Positions 39,201 through 50,350 of a stretch of DNA of 64,000 nt are shown here, piece by piece; the stretch's first letter is position 1, and every line of letters begins with the position of its first letter. The DNA lies in NCBI GenBank assembly GCA_007844125.1, contig CM017558.1, positions 43,729,359 through 43,793,358 of the forward strand, in the 5' to 3' direction. The translations under genes and the position numbers were made by a program. Source of the stretch: Sinonovacula constricta (Eukaryota > Mollusca > Bivalvia > Cardiida > Solecurtidae). The notes below the pieces were generated by a model. The model did no database searches and had not been told where the DNA came from. It saw only the letters and a list, made by a program, of their open reading frames with translations.

Positions 39201-41458
39201 TATAAATTGCTGCATGTAATATAATATCCTGCCTTAATTGCATTCATAAATCTCCATTACATTAATGTCCTGTGCAATCTGTCTGGATGATGAACGCTGC
39301 ATGTATTATTCTCTCCTTGCTTTATATTAAGGTTATTACATAAACCTCTCTCCTATTATAACCTACAGAACTGTATGCTGTATTGCACCAATTGCTTTTT
39401 AATAACTGAGATTATATCTATTGCCCACTCCATTCATATAGATGTATAGAAGTATTAAAGCAGTCATAAAAACACCGTCAGAATCAGGATGCTGGAACAG
39501 CTAGTTTGGTTTGCTGTTTTGGCTCTTCTCTTGTTGTTTTTTACCATAAAATGTAACCTGAAAGAGTTGTTGATGGCATTATGTATTCAGACATTTGTAG
39601 TGCTGGATCATGTGACTGACAAATGATCAGGTGCTGTCTCTGCTGTAGTGTCCCGCAGTTGATACTCAGATTGTATTACAGCTCAGGGTACCCTTGTCCC
39701 CTCTAGTGACAGCATGGTGTCTGTTATACATCTTTTATAAACCTAGATTAAAAATTCATAATTATGCACCCTGCATTGTGAAATAATGTCTGGTTTTATA
39801 TAAGAACACTATACCGGATACACTTTAATAAAATATGTATAATATGATCTGGAGTGAATTAACGCATCTTTGTGAGGATGACAGAGAAACCAGTATGTGA
39901 GTGTACGTATTCTTTTGTTGGGGTAGATATTCTTCAGGGTGTAGATAGCCATGTCATCTGTCGAGTGTTTATTTAAGTCTTGACTTCAGTTAACTCCAGC
40001 TGTGAGTAATTAATGGAGCAGAAATCTGATTTAAAACGTTGTAACCAGCTGCCAGGGATGTCGTCTCATACTGGAGGTTGGACTTCCTTGGTGGCTGTGG
40101 AAGATGAAACATTCTATTTTAAAATTTTCAAAACTTTATCTAAAGGACAAGAAAATAGCACTGTAGGTTAATGAAGTCTATTCCTGGTATATGATGTATG
40201 TGTATGATAGGCTACTGCTATCCATTGTTAAATTCAGATCACATATTTAATGTTGGTAAAAGACAACTTCAATAATTTATTAATGTATAATAATAAATTG
40301 TGAGTAATCTTCAAATGTTATTTAATCGTGGGCTGCAAAATACCGTAATTTAAATTTACATAAATGTATGTTAGTTAAGAAAGTAAAAGCTGGGGGGATA
40401 ACTTATATGCTCCGTTCATCAAAAATTGATTATTTTTCCCTGAAAAATGCTATTTCTAAGATATTTTCTAATACTGGAATTTTATTTGTGCTAAATTCGT
40501 TGTAAGTGGACCCGCTTGTAGCCATCATATGGTGTTGCATGTAAGGCTGGCCTAGCATTATATGGACCCGACTTCTAATTAAACATCATTTATAAAGTAC
40601 CGGTATTGCTCAAGTTGCTCTCAGCATATAGAAGAAAAGTAAGAAATGCTAAATTCAAGTTTGAGCTTCTGTATTTTAATGATTGATATAATATGCTTGT
40701 GCTTATTAGCAGAAACTCTTTAGAGTACTTATTTTACAACATTAAAGTTTTATTTTTAAAAAAAAGGAGTTTTGGCAGAGAAAGGACATGTAATAGAAAA
40801 TGATTAATCTTGAATATTTTCATGGCAGACGCTTGAAAGGTTGTCAAGCTGTTTAAGTGTTATTATCTATCGATTTGAAAGAAAGAAAAAAAGCCCATGT
40901 GATATTGATTTGAAAGTTTTATCTTAAGTCTGGGATAGCCAGCAAAGCCAAGATAATATGACAAGCTTTACACATGTTTTCATATCAAAATGCTTGTCTG
41001 AAAACCTAAAAGTTAGACAATCCCTCTCTTTGAAGACGGTTCAAAGGCTGATTAGGATGATTTTATCGCTTTCAGATCGTCAAAAAATTGCAATCCCAAA
41101 ACCCTTCAATGTTGTCACAATATATTTGCAGACAATTTCAAATTCTTTCAATTTCTTTCAAAGTGTTTGTCTGATTTCTCTCAATTGTATGTATTCTTCT
41201 GAAGTATTTACCTGGTAGATTGGTGCTGACAGTCTTGTCATATACACATGTTTGATCAAGAATTATCATGTCTCATTTTTTAATGATAGGTCATAGTCTC
41301 TTGATGCCATTTAAGAGTATTTCACTACTAAAATATGTAAATATCTGTAATGTGGTGAACTGTTCATGCTACATTGTGTCATAACAGCTATCTGTGTTAT
41401 CTCCTGACAACTACATGCAAGGTAAGAAGGTATATTACTATAAACTCTGTAGGAAATA
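36248..41458. other. No gene seen
   Basis: AT-rich sequence. A donor-like CAG|GTATGC lies at 38890 without a good acceptor in front. Open frames of up to 117 aa (36655-37008, minus strand) show no domain. Confidence 0.45.
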
Positions 41459-41513
41459 GTGCAGATACTGATCCTATAGTCCCCAGTTGGAGCTGGCTAA
41501 TCTGAATCTACAC
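41459..41513. repeat. 55-bp palindromic hairpin element
   Basis: Exactly 55 bp again. The left arm begins GTGCAGATACTGAT and is decayed toward the loop; the right arm is AGCTGGCTAATCTGAATC followed by TACAC, almost identical to the right arms at 16703 and 35410. Confidence 0.7.
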
Positions 41514-43254
41514 TATTTACCCAAGTCTTATGTGTTCAGTAGGTTTAGAGTTATGGAGATTTTTTGTTCCAAGTCTTTGTTCTTTATTTTAAACTTCAAA
41601 TTAAACTATCATCTGTTTTGCTTGGTGTGTGTATTTTACTTTCAGTAGTTAAAGTACACTCATTGGGAATAATGACTTTTTTTAACTTTCTATTTTGACT
41701 TTAAGTGACCATGCATTAACACAGTTGTTTTATGGCTGTGTACAAATTTTACTACACTTTATGTGAAAGCAATATAAAATAAGCTAATATAGAACATTAA
41801 ATAATTAAATTTGGTTCATAATTATACATTATGATTTATATTTCCTATACTTGTTTTGTTATTTATATACAGATTAATTTCCTTTGATAGTCAATCATAA
41901 GACATAAGACCTCAATCCTGTCTTTGAAAACATCCCCAAACACAAATTAAATCCCAGCACACCTGTTCAAGTACCTGTGATAAACAGTACAGCTCAGGAC
42001 CCCAATCACCTGTCCCTTAATAGGTCCCTTTACAATAGGTCCCTTGATTAGCAATCATCCCTAATTATACCCACACAATAGAACAGTCATAGCATGTAAG
42101 CTTATTTACTACCAAACCAATCTGACTTCAAAGAAAATGTTGATAAACAAACAATTAATTATCATAGACTCCTATTCAACAGCAGTTATGGCTAACTGAT
42201 ATATAGAAACATACATAAAAGCACCACAAAGCATATGTTTTCACAGGCAGTTAATTATAAATAGTTAGTTGATTCACTCAAAAAATAAGATCAAAGCAGA
42301 AATATGTAGTATCATTTTGTCAACTTGGTAGAAAACACCATAAGATGTGCAATATAAACCTTCGCTTGACCATTGGTGACTTAGTCTGTAAATGACAACT
42401 GGACAATATACACTGGACTTAACAACAACTTACTGTCTTGGAAAATTACATGCTTGGTATAGTTTACCTGTAAAACCTGACAATAAGTAAAGGAATTATG
42501 TTGATTGATTATTAATTAGTGACTGACACTCATTACTTGTCTTTAAGTGAAAGTGTTCATTTGATGAATGAGTGATTGGTTGGAGTTTCTTCTTTAATCA
42601 CTTATCATTAAAGTGGCATCTTAGCTCATAATATAAAATAGAGAAATAGGCTTATTCTGTTTTAATTTGTGTTTAGTGAATGCTTTGAACTAAAATTGGA
42701 AGTGAGATCAGGAAAAAGAGAATCTATAATTAAAGAAACCTGATTAACTTTGAGGAAAATTGTGGATTGAAACATATAAGTGTAAGTTTTATTTATTGTT
42801 TTTACTACACACTGACTGTAAAACATGTTGTTTTAAGATAAATATATTTTTACTTATATATATAGATGTGAAGCACATGAACACAAATATTTAAATTTGA
42901 TACATATTAGTGTATGTTTATTGCCCAATGTATGTACTATAATATACAGTTAGTAGATAAATCCACTTTATTTTATAACATTATTTTACTTTTTTTTATT
43001 AAGACACTTCCTTTTATTATATTTTAAATACAAAGAAAATTAAATTTATATAAAGCAATCTTTGTACTTGACTGTACCATTTTAGTTGGTGAGTAAATAA
43101 TTAACACACTTCCAATTAGCTTAATTAGTTACTACTAATTGATGACAAGATAATGAGTGGAGAACATGCACATATTACCTGTAATTATCTTGTTCCTGTA
43201 TTCCCCCTTCCTGTTTCACAGCTCAGACTTCCTTCCCCTGTCAATCAATGGACC
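41514..43254. other. No gene seen; E-box-rich patch
   Basis: AT-rich sequence. Between 41930 and 42070 there are two CACCTG motifs and a related TACCTG, with a duplicated ATAGGTCCCTT. This would suit an enhancer, but nothing proves it. Homeodomain-type TTAATTAG and TAATTGATG motifs occur near 43120-43145, just upstream of the promoter-like sequence. Confidence 0.35.
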
Positions 43255-43286
43255 TATAAATGAGAGACTTTATACTCTCTCACTCA
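43255..43286 (+). promoter_or_regulatory. Candidate TATA promoter with initiator
   Basis: TATAAA starts at 43255, and an initiator matching YYANWYY (TCATTCT) places the start A at 43286, 31 nt downstream, the usual spacing. Upstream are a pyrimidine-rich stretch and homeodomain-type sites. The orientation points at the protocadherin. Confidence 0.35.
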
Positions 43287-43376
43287 TTCTTGTATTGGTG
43301 CTCAATGCATAAAGATCTCTGAAGCAGATATATTATAAAAAATTGAAAAGAGAAATTACTTGCAAAGTACATCAAG
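43286..43376 (+). other. Candidate non-coding first exon (5' UTR)
   Basis: From the predicted start at 43286 the sequence runs 91 nt to a donor ATCAAG|GTATAC. It could splice to the acceptor at 47602 in front of the protocadherin start codon. Splice and promoter consensus are the only evidence. Confidence 0.3.
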
Positions 43377-44701
43377 GTATACAGGGGTATCATAAAGGTA
43401 CAGTTTTCTAATATTTACTTTTATAAATACAAAGTTATGTGACTAACAACTGAATTACTATTTATTGTACTTTAAATGTGCAAGTAACTCACTGAGCATA
43501 ATAAATAAACATCACATACTATGTAAACTGAACAGCCTTTTTTTCTAATATTCATGGAAAGCTCAAGGTTAAATATTAAGCTATTGTTAATCTTTTAATA
43601 ACACAAGTTTTACCTTCCTTTATTGTTCCGTTTTTGCTCTAAAGTAAGTCAAGAGGAGCTTAAAGTAAAAAATGAATGTGTTATTACTTTTTAATGTGGA
43701 AGTTTTGGTGTTTATTTTCATTAAAGTGCTATGAATTATAGGTCCTTTGAAAAAGTACACACATTCATGACAATAGGGTGCTCATGTTTTTTCATAAAGA
43801 TGCTCTAAATTATTGGGTGTAATATTTCCTTTAAAGCTCATGGTGCATTCAGAAACACCTCAACTTTTAAACATCTAAATCATTCACACTCTAACATGCC
43901 TGGAGTCTCATGTTAAATCCTTTACTGAGAGATAATAAATTACATGCTGCTTTCTGATGAATAATTTACGAGCCACAGAAAGGACACAGCAACATGGCCA
44001 TGTGACTGTCCCCTCATCAACCCACCTGGCCATTGGACAATACAAAGATGCTTCCTGTCTCTAAAAGCTGGTCTTTAGAATCAGCGGAAGAGATTGTATG
44101 GCCGATTTATTAAAGTCAATAATTTCTTGATCCTCTGTCTTCCCTCCATGACCAATTCCCTGAATTCACCCCTCTCCCTGCCAAATACATTAGCAGTTTT
44201 AACTCCTGTCCAGCTATTGTTTGTAATATCCAAACCAATTCTAAGTTTTTTGTTTAAAACAAATTGCAAAGGTAACAAAGCATATTTCTGTAAACTGTAA
44301 AAAATAGTGTAGGTCATGATCCGACAGCTTCAAGGTATAATACTTGCCTAAGTCTAATCCATTAGTGCTTAGCAGACTAAGAATAGTAACCAAGCCACAG
44401 AGATGTTTTTTATTTTTATTTTGAATGGGGCTATACGCTGTCATGAGTTGCAACTCAGTTTCTTTTAACTCATTACTTCTTAATGCACAACTCATGGGAG
44501 TTTCTGTAGCCATGATCAGATTTGGTCCTTAAACAGAGAGTGCAAAAGGCCCAATGTGACTGGCTGCCTGCTGACGCGCTACTGCTGGTATAGTGGCTGA
44601 GGGTACTCGAGCATAAATTAGTGGGGGAGCTAATGACATAATGGAACACGGCTTCTCTCTACGCTATCAGAGGTAGTGAAGTGACGAGTAAGGACACTTC
44701 A
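43377..44701. other. Between the two candidate promoters, no gene seen
   Basis: AT-rich sequence with short frames only. The last 140 bp (44560-44700) has more CpG than its surroundings (GACGCGCTAC, ACTCGAGC, CTACGCTATC) and a CTAATGACATAATGG homeodomain-type block, in keeping with a regulatory region. Confidence 0.4.
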
Positions 44702-44843
44702 TATATATGGGGCAGTCACAGTGATAGGGTGATAGAGAGGAGTTAAGTGCTCACCAATTTGAATTTCACTGGACTTATCAGTGTTGATACATTGTTGGAA
44801 TTATTGGTGATATTTGTTCAGGACTGACAAACTCAATTATAAG
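44702..44843 (+). promoter_or_regulatory. Candidate second promoter and first exon
   Basis: A TATATATG box starts at 44702, downstream of the local CpG-richer patch, and a donor ATAAG|GTACTT lies at 44844. No clear initiator is at the ideal distance. If used, it would be an alternative first exon of the protocadherin gene, about 2.8 kb before its coding exon. Confidence 0.25.
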
Positions 44844-47602
44844 GTACTTGTTTAAAGCAATTTTTAAATTAATTATGTAGTTTTGGTAATATTTTTATTT
44901 AAATGGCATTTTCTATGTACATATTTTTATGTTATACTCACTTGATCTTTATACATATTTTGCATTATACTGCTTTTTTATTTATTTATTATTTTTTTTT
45001 ATTTTTTTTTAAAGAAAGCAATCTTTTTAGTTGACACAAAGTATTTTTGGAAATTGAAAGGATTAATTAAAATAGTATAGTAGTATAGGTTTTTACAAAG
45101 AATTTTCTTGTAACTTGAGTAATCTTTTCGTATCTTTTTGTATAGCATTTCTTGTATGATCTTATTCAATTTTTAAGGGGGTTGTAAATTCCCTCATCCC
45201 TCACATCTCTCTTTTTGTTGGGCTATTTTTCCATTCTCTCATTACATAAACATGAAGGATGTCCCTTTTCTGTTGTTACATCACTGGATTTGCACCTATC
45301 TCTTGCAGTATAAACCCCTCTAGCCCCTGTCTTGGTGCAATCAATCTCCGTCCAATATTTAATTGGACATTCCATATTCTCCTATAGGTGAGAATTGGAC
45401 ATGGGATTATTGTATCTCTGGTCAATCCATCCCTACTCTCTCTCTAATCTTCCTCTTGTATCTCCACAATGGACTCTCTAGAACCCTATCAGAATCATGT
45501 CCCCTGCCTAAAACCATTCTTGATCCATGGAGATCCCTAGACATTGTCTGAGAGAGTGTTTCTTTCATTCTGCGAGATATATTACTATCATGACATCAGA
45601 GGGGACAGTTCAAACGGGGGGCCCGGCAATGGCCCAATGAATGAAACCCCCAATATTAGGGGTTCTTTGACAAAGGTCCCGCGACTAATTCTTAGGTAAA
45701 CATCTATTCTGTAATAAGCCTTTAATGAAAGAATCAGCACCGGTATAGAGTCAATTCTTCACTACAAAGCTTAGGTCTTATGTCAATATAGTAACAAACA
45801 GTTTCAGAGGATATGCTAATTGACTGCCCGCTACTGTATCAACAAACATACCATTGAGAATATTGAAAAACTTTTTCATCTGTTTCTAAAGGAATTTACA
45901 CAACATAGAATTTACAAAAAAATTCTTAGTTTTATAGTTTGTTACTATATTTGTTTAGAACAAACAGGGGAAAGTAGAAGAAAACTTTGCTCAAAATTCT
46001 ATGTTGGGCTAGAAAAATAGGCGAAGGTTCTGATTTGAGTGGCGTCAGTTTTGTGAAAACATTTGGACAGTTCAGGTGTTGGCGATGACTGTGTGGTGTT
46101 GAGGATTAAGCTCTTTAGTGTTCTTTGTAACTATTTGGAGTGGATTAGTCAAGGTTTGGATATAAAAACATTTTCTTTACATGTGAAAATATTTTTGTAT
46201 TTCTATTTATGTTAAATTATACTTTAAAGTATTTTTTTTTTGTCTACACAATCTAAATATTTCTATGGGTTTGAAAATAAATAAATAATAATACATTTAA
46301 TATTCAGAATATTAGTTTTTGGAATTGAATATTCAGTTTTTGTTTTCTGAAAAAAAAATATATTTGCATAATCTTGTTAGATATATCTCTGACAGATCAA
46401 TTAGTATGTTTTATAAACATTTACTGTGAGTGGCATACTAATGCGGTGTATTATAAACAAACGAGGATAGCCTTCAGGCTGAGAGTCATTGGCCTGTATG
46501 CTAGTTGACATAGCCTGTATTTTCACCAAATGTACCATGATAGACATGTGTATGGTTTCTGGAGCCCTGGCCCCATAATGTTATCTTCTAAAACATACAC
46601 TTAATTTGTCTTAATGCCCAAATGAAGGTCTTAGTCTGTCTACTTAATGTGGCTTCAAATTAATATTTGTGCTAATGCTGGATTAGATGAGATGTTTGTG
46701 GGTTGAAGGAATCACTGGGATGGATTAAAAATAATTGGAATAGTACATTTAATTTTGGTTTTAATATATTTTTATTTCTGATAATTTCTACCTGAATGTT
46801 ACGGAACAGTTTTTATACTTGGAAAAAAAAATTTAAGACTTTATCATTAACAAAGTTAAGAAGAATTAGTTTAATTTTTTTTGGAACACTTTGTTTCTCT
46901 TCTGCTATAAAAGAAATAGAATGCAATATATATGAGTCAGTTGACACTCAAATGTAACTGTTTCAAAGGAGAGACTGCATTGACACAAATGACCACTGCA
47001 GATTGGGAGATCTGGGATAGGACAAAACTCGGGAGACACATTCCTAGTGAATAAATGGGTACAATTAGGAAACAATTACCCAATTTTGGTGGCACTTAAC
47101 CCCCTTTGTAAACAGCTCCTTTGATTGTTTCAATGTTAGATCAGATCTAGTTTGAAGGAAGTGTACCACCCAGGTGAAATAATTGTGACACGTTACTACT
47201 GTGGCTAGCAGAATAGGATTAGATTTATTTAGAAATAGGTTGGCTTAAGAAAGTGCACATTTTGCAGCCATTGAATTTAGCAAAGAAATGAGGTTAAAAG
47301 TCACCTGAAAAAATCACTCACACTTGCGTGAACACACACACTTATATTTAAGTTTCAGTGTTAGTTAAAAAGTTAATTGTTAAATTTAGTATAAAACAGG
47401 TGATCAGACTTTTATATTTTTATAGTCATTTTTCCTACCTTTGTGTATTCTCGTTTTATTGTTTGTTTTTCTTCTCATAATTATATATTCAGTCCACTTA
47501 TAATTATAGGCTTTGTCAGTATTAAAAATATGACAATCAATTTCACTTTATGTGTTGCATATTTTTTAAACCTATATTAACATTTGTTTTGTCTATTTCC
47601 AG
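44844..47602. other. Probable 5' intron of the protocadherin gene, no coding seen
   Basis: AT-rich sequence just upstream of the protocadherin acceptor. A compositionally distinct block at 46920-47180 (CCTTTGATTGTTTCAATG and similar SOX-type motifs) may be regulatory. Open frames are short. Confidence 0.4.
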
Positions 47603-47662
47603 ATTGAGGTCCGAATGTAGGACATGTTCCATTACTGGTGAGAGGAACAACAACAACCTATC
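47603..47662 (+). other. Protocadherin 5' UTR part of the first coding exon
   Basis: An acceptor with a T-rich tract (TTGTCTATTTCCAG) ends at 47602, leaving about 60 nt before the start codon. It contains no upstream ATG except the short one in CGAATGTAG, which meets a stop at once. The presence of an acceptor means at least one untranslated exon lies upstream. Confidence 0.6.
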
Positions 47663-50350
47663 ATGATGTCATCCTCTCTCATCATCACCTTCACCTTCCT
47701 GTGTTTCCATGTCGCCATTTCAACTACAGAGGATATTATTACCTTCAGCATTGAAGAGGAGCTCCCTAGTGGATACCGTGTTGGCAACATTCAGGAGAAG
47801 AGTCGACAAATATTAAACACAACGCGGACAGACCTACGGTATGGATTTCTGCAAGGGAACACATTGTTCAGTATCAATGATACAGGAGATATCTTTACCT
47901 CTGTCAAAATAGATAGAGAGTTGGAGTGTGACTTGAATCCAATCTGTGTCCTTTCTTTCGATGTAACTGTAAAATCACCTGATAGCCAGTTCTACCAGAC
48001 CCTGCTTGTGCAGATTTATATTTTAGACAAAAATGATAACACTCCCATGTTTACACCCGACTCCATGAATCTTTCCATCTCTGAGGGCAGCTATATTGGA
48101 TCAGCATTCACGATTACCACAGCTAAAGACCCTGATGCAGGGGGAAATAACTCCATTCAGAGTTATGCTTTAGTCACAGACCCTTCAACCAACGGAACCT
48201 TCAGTCTCAGTGTCACAAAGCTCGTTAAAAGTTTCTCATTAAAACTGATTGTCCAGAAAATTCTTGATCGAGAAGTCCAGGAGACATACAATGTCAAGGT
48301 CATTGCTATTGATGGCGGCCAACCACCCAAGACCGGAACTGTCAACATCTTTATCCAGGTTGCCGATATAAATGACAATGCACCAGTGTTTACAGAGGAC
48401 ATTTATAATATTACTGTCAGTGAAAACACTGCAGTTCTAGAGACAATCTTGAATATCTCGGCTCATGATGCAGATAAGGATAAAAATGGACAAATTCTGT
48501 ACAGAATTAGTGAATTCCAGAAAGATAAAGAGGTCCTTGACCATATTTTCTCAATGGACAAGGTGACCGGTGCCTTGAAGGTAAAGGCAGACTTGACAAC
48601 TGTAGCTGGGAAAACATTCACATTTATTGTTGAGGCTGTGGACCAAGGGTCTGATCCAAATGTAGCTCAAGCTCAGGTGATTGTTTACATTGAAGACTCA
48701 GGAAATAATGCACCTGTGGTGTCTGTAACTCCAGGAAACACAGGCTATGTCAACGTGTCCGAGAATTCTAATAATGGCACATTTGTTGCCCACGTCAATG
48801 TTGAGGATACAGATGTAGGACTCAATGGCGATGTCAGGTGTACAGTTCCTTCAAACTACTTCGGGATTGAGACTCTTAAAAATAAGGGATTCAAGGTTAT
48901 TGTGCGAGGAACTTTAGATCGAGAAGTGACCAATATCCACAATGTAACAGTTGTCTGTATGGACTATGGCACCCCACCACTGAGCAGCTCAGCTCACTTC
49001 CTGGTAAGAATAACAGACATGAATGATAACAGGCCCATTTTTACAACACCAGTATACACAGCAGAGCTGACTGAAAACAACAACGGAGATGAGAAGATTG
49101 TTCGAGTCTCAGCTACAGATAAGGATGAAGGCCTGAACAGCATGGTGCATTATGAGGTTCCATCAGCATATGCTGACAGATTTCGTATTGATCGATCTAC
49201 CGGGGAGGTATATGTGAGACAAGTGTTTGACCGTGAGACCAGCCCCAGCGTGCTGCTGTTGGTCCATGCTGTGGATGCAGGTGAGATACCTCTGACCGGT
49301 ACTGCAACTGTCCAACTGACCATCAGAGACGTAAATGACAACAGCCCAACCTTCCTGCAAGCGGTCCATGGCTTCAAGGTGCATGAGAACCAGCCTACAG
49401 GAACAAATGTGGCCACTATGAGAGCAACAGATCTGGATGAGGGTAGGAATGCCGAGTTTGACTTTAAGATTGCTCCAGAATATGCTGACAAGGTGCCGTT
49501 CATCTTGTTCTCCGATGGTTTACTGAAGGCTAATAAGATGCTGGATAGAGAGGAGATAAGCAGATATGACTTTGTTGCCATAGTAACTGATCATGGTAAC
49601 CCAGCCAGAAGCAGCTCTTCACATGTGACAGTTGTTGTCGAGGACACTAATGACAACAAGCCAGTGGTCACCTTCCCTCGGCCATCAAACAACACTGTCC
49701 AAGCCTGGTACCCTGATTTTGAAAGTGAGATCATCACAGCCATTGAAGCCTATGATGTGGACACAGGAGTCAATAAGGATCTTTTCTTCTCCATTGAGTC
49801 TGGAAATGAGCAGAAAATTTTCGAAATAGAAAGCTTAACAGGGGTTCTGTTCTTTGCTTCTAAGATTGACATTGGTGCTGATCGTAAAATAGAGCTTGGT
49901 ATAGCTGTCAGTGACATGGGAGAAAACAGACTGGTGACTATGACATCACTTATAGTCGAGCTGAAGTACACTAATGCCACCTTCCTTGCTTCCTCTGGAG
50001 ATGCAGACAAATCCAAGTATATTATCATCTCAGTCGTGGTTGTCTTGGTTACGCTTGTCATTTCTGGAGTCATCATTGGTGTAATACTCTTCCTTCGCAC
50101 GCTCGACAGGAAGAAGAAGGAAAAGAACACATCTGGGGATTCTGGGATTGCTGACACAGATTTTGGGTTCATGATTCCTCAGAGTCACACCATCATCTCC
50201 ACGGATACGCTGTCCTCGGTGTCGGGAGAGGGTCGTGACCTTCAGAAAAAGAAGGAAGTGAGCTTCATCCTCGACTGCAGTGACAGCCAGGAGTATCATC
50301 AGCAGAAACACAACAGCAGCATGTCAGCTCTAATGGAGAAACCCTCTAAG
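47663..50350 (+). CDS. Protocadherin, coding exon 1: signal peptide, seven cadherin repeats, membrane segment
   Basis: Encodes the whole ectodomain of a calcium-dependent adhesion receptor of the plasma membrane. A hydrophobic signal peptide covers residues 1-21. Seven extracellular cadherin repeats follow, with linkers DKNDN (122), DINDN (235), DSGNN (345), DMNDN (452), DVNDN (556) and DTNDN (661); the seventh repeat ends at the membrane. Repeat 1 has the protocadherin hallmark CX5C (C89, C95) after DRE. A membrane segment spans about 787-811, then a basic stop-transfer (RTLDRKKKEK) and the start of the tail. Seven repeats recall vertebrate delta-1 protocadherins, but orthology is not claimed. 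The exon ends CCCTCTAAG|GTAAAT in phase 0. Exons 47663-50350, 52578-52745, 52979-53078 and 53317-53732 join to 1123 aa. Reading through the donor would add 20 residues and stop at 50413. The start is the first ATG of an ATGATG pair. Confidence 0.96.

Noticed and set aside
49150..50311. Minus-strand frames of up to 143 aa opposite the protocadherin exon
   Set aside because: Shadows of the coding strand, with no independent start, splice or domain evidence.
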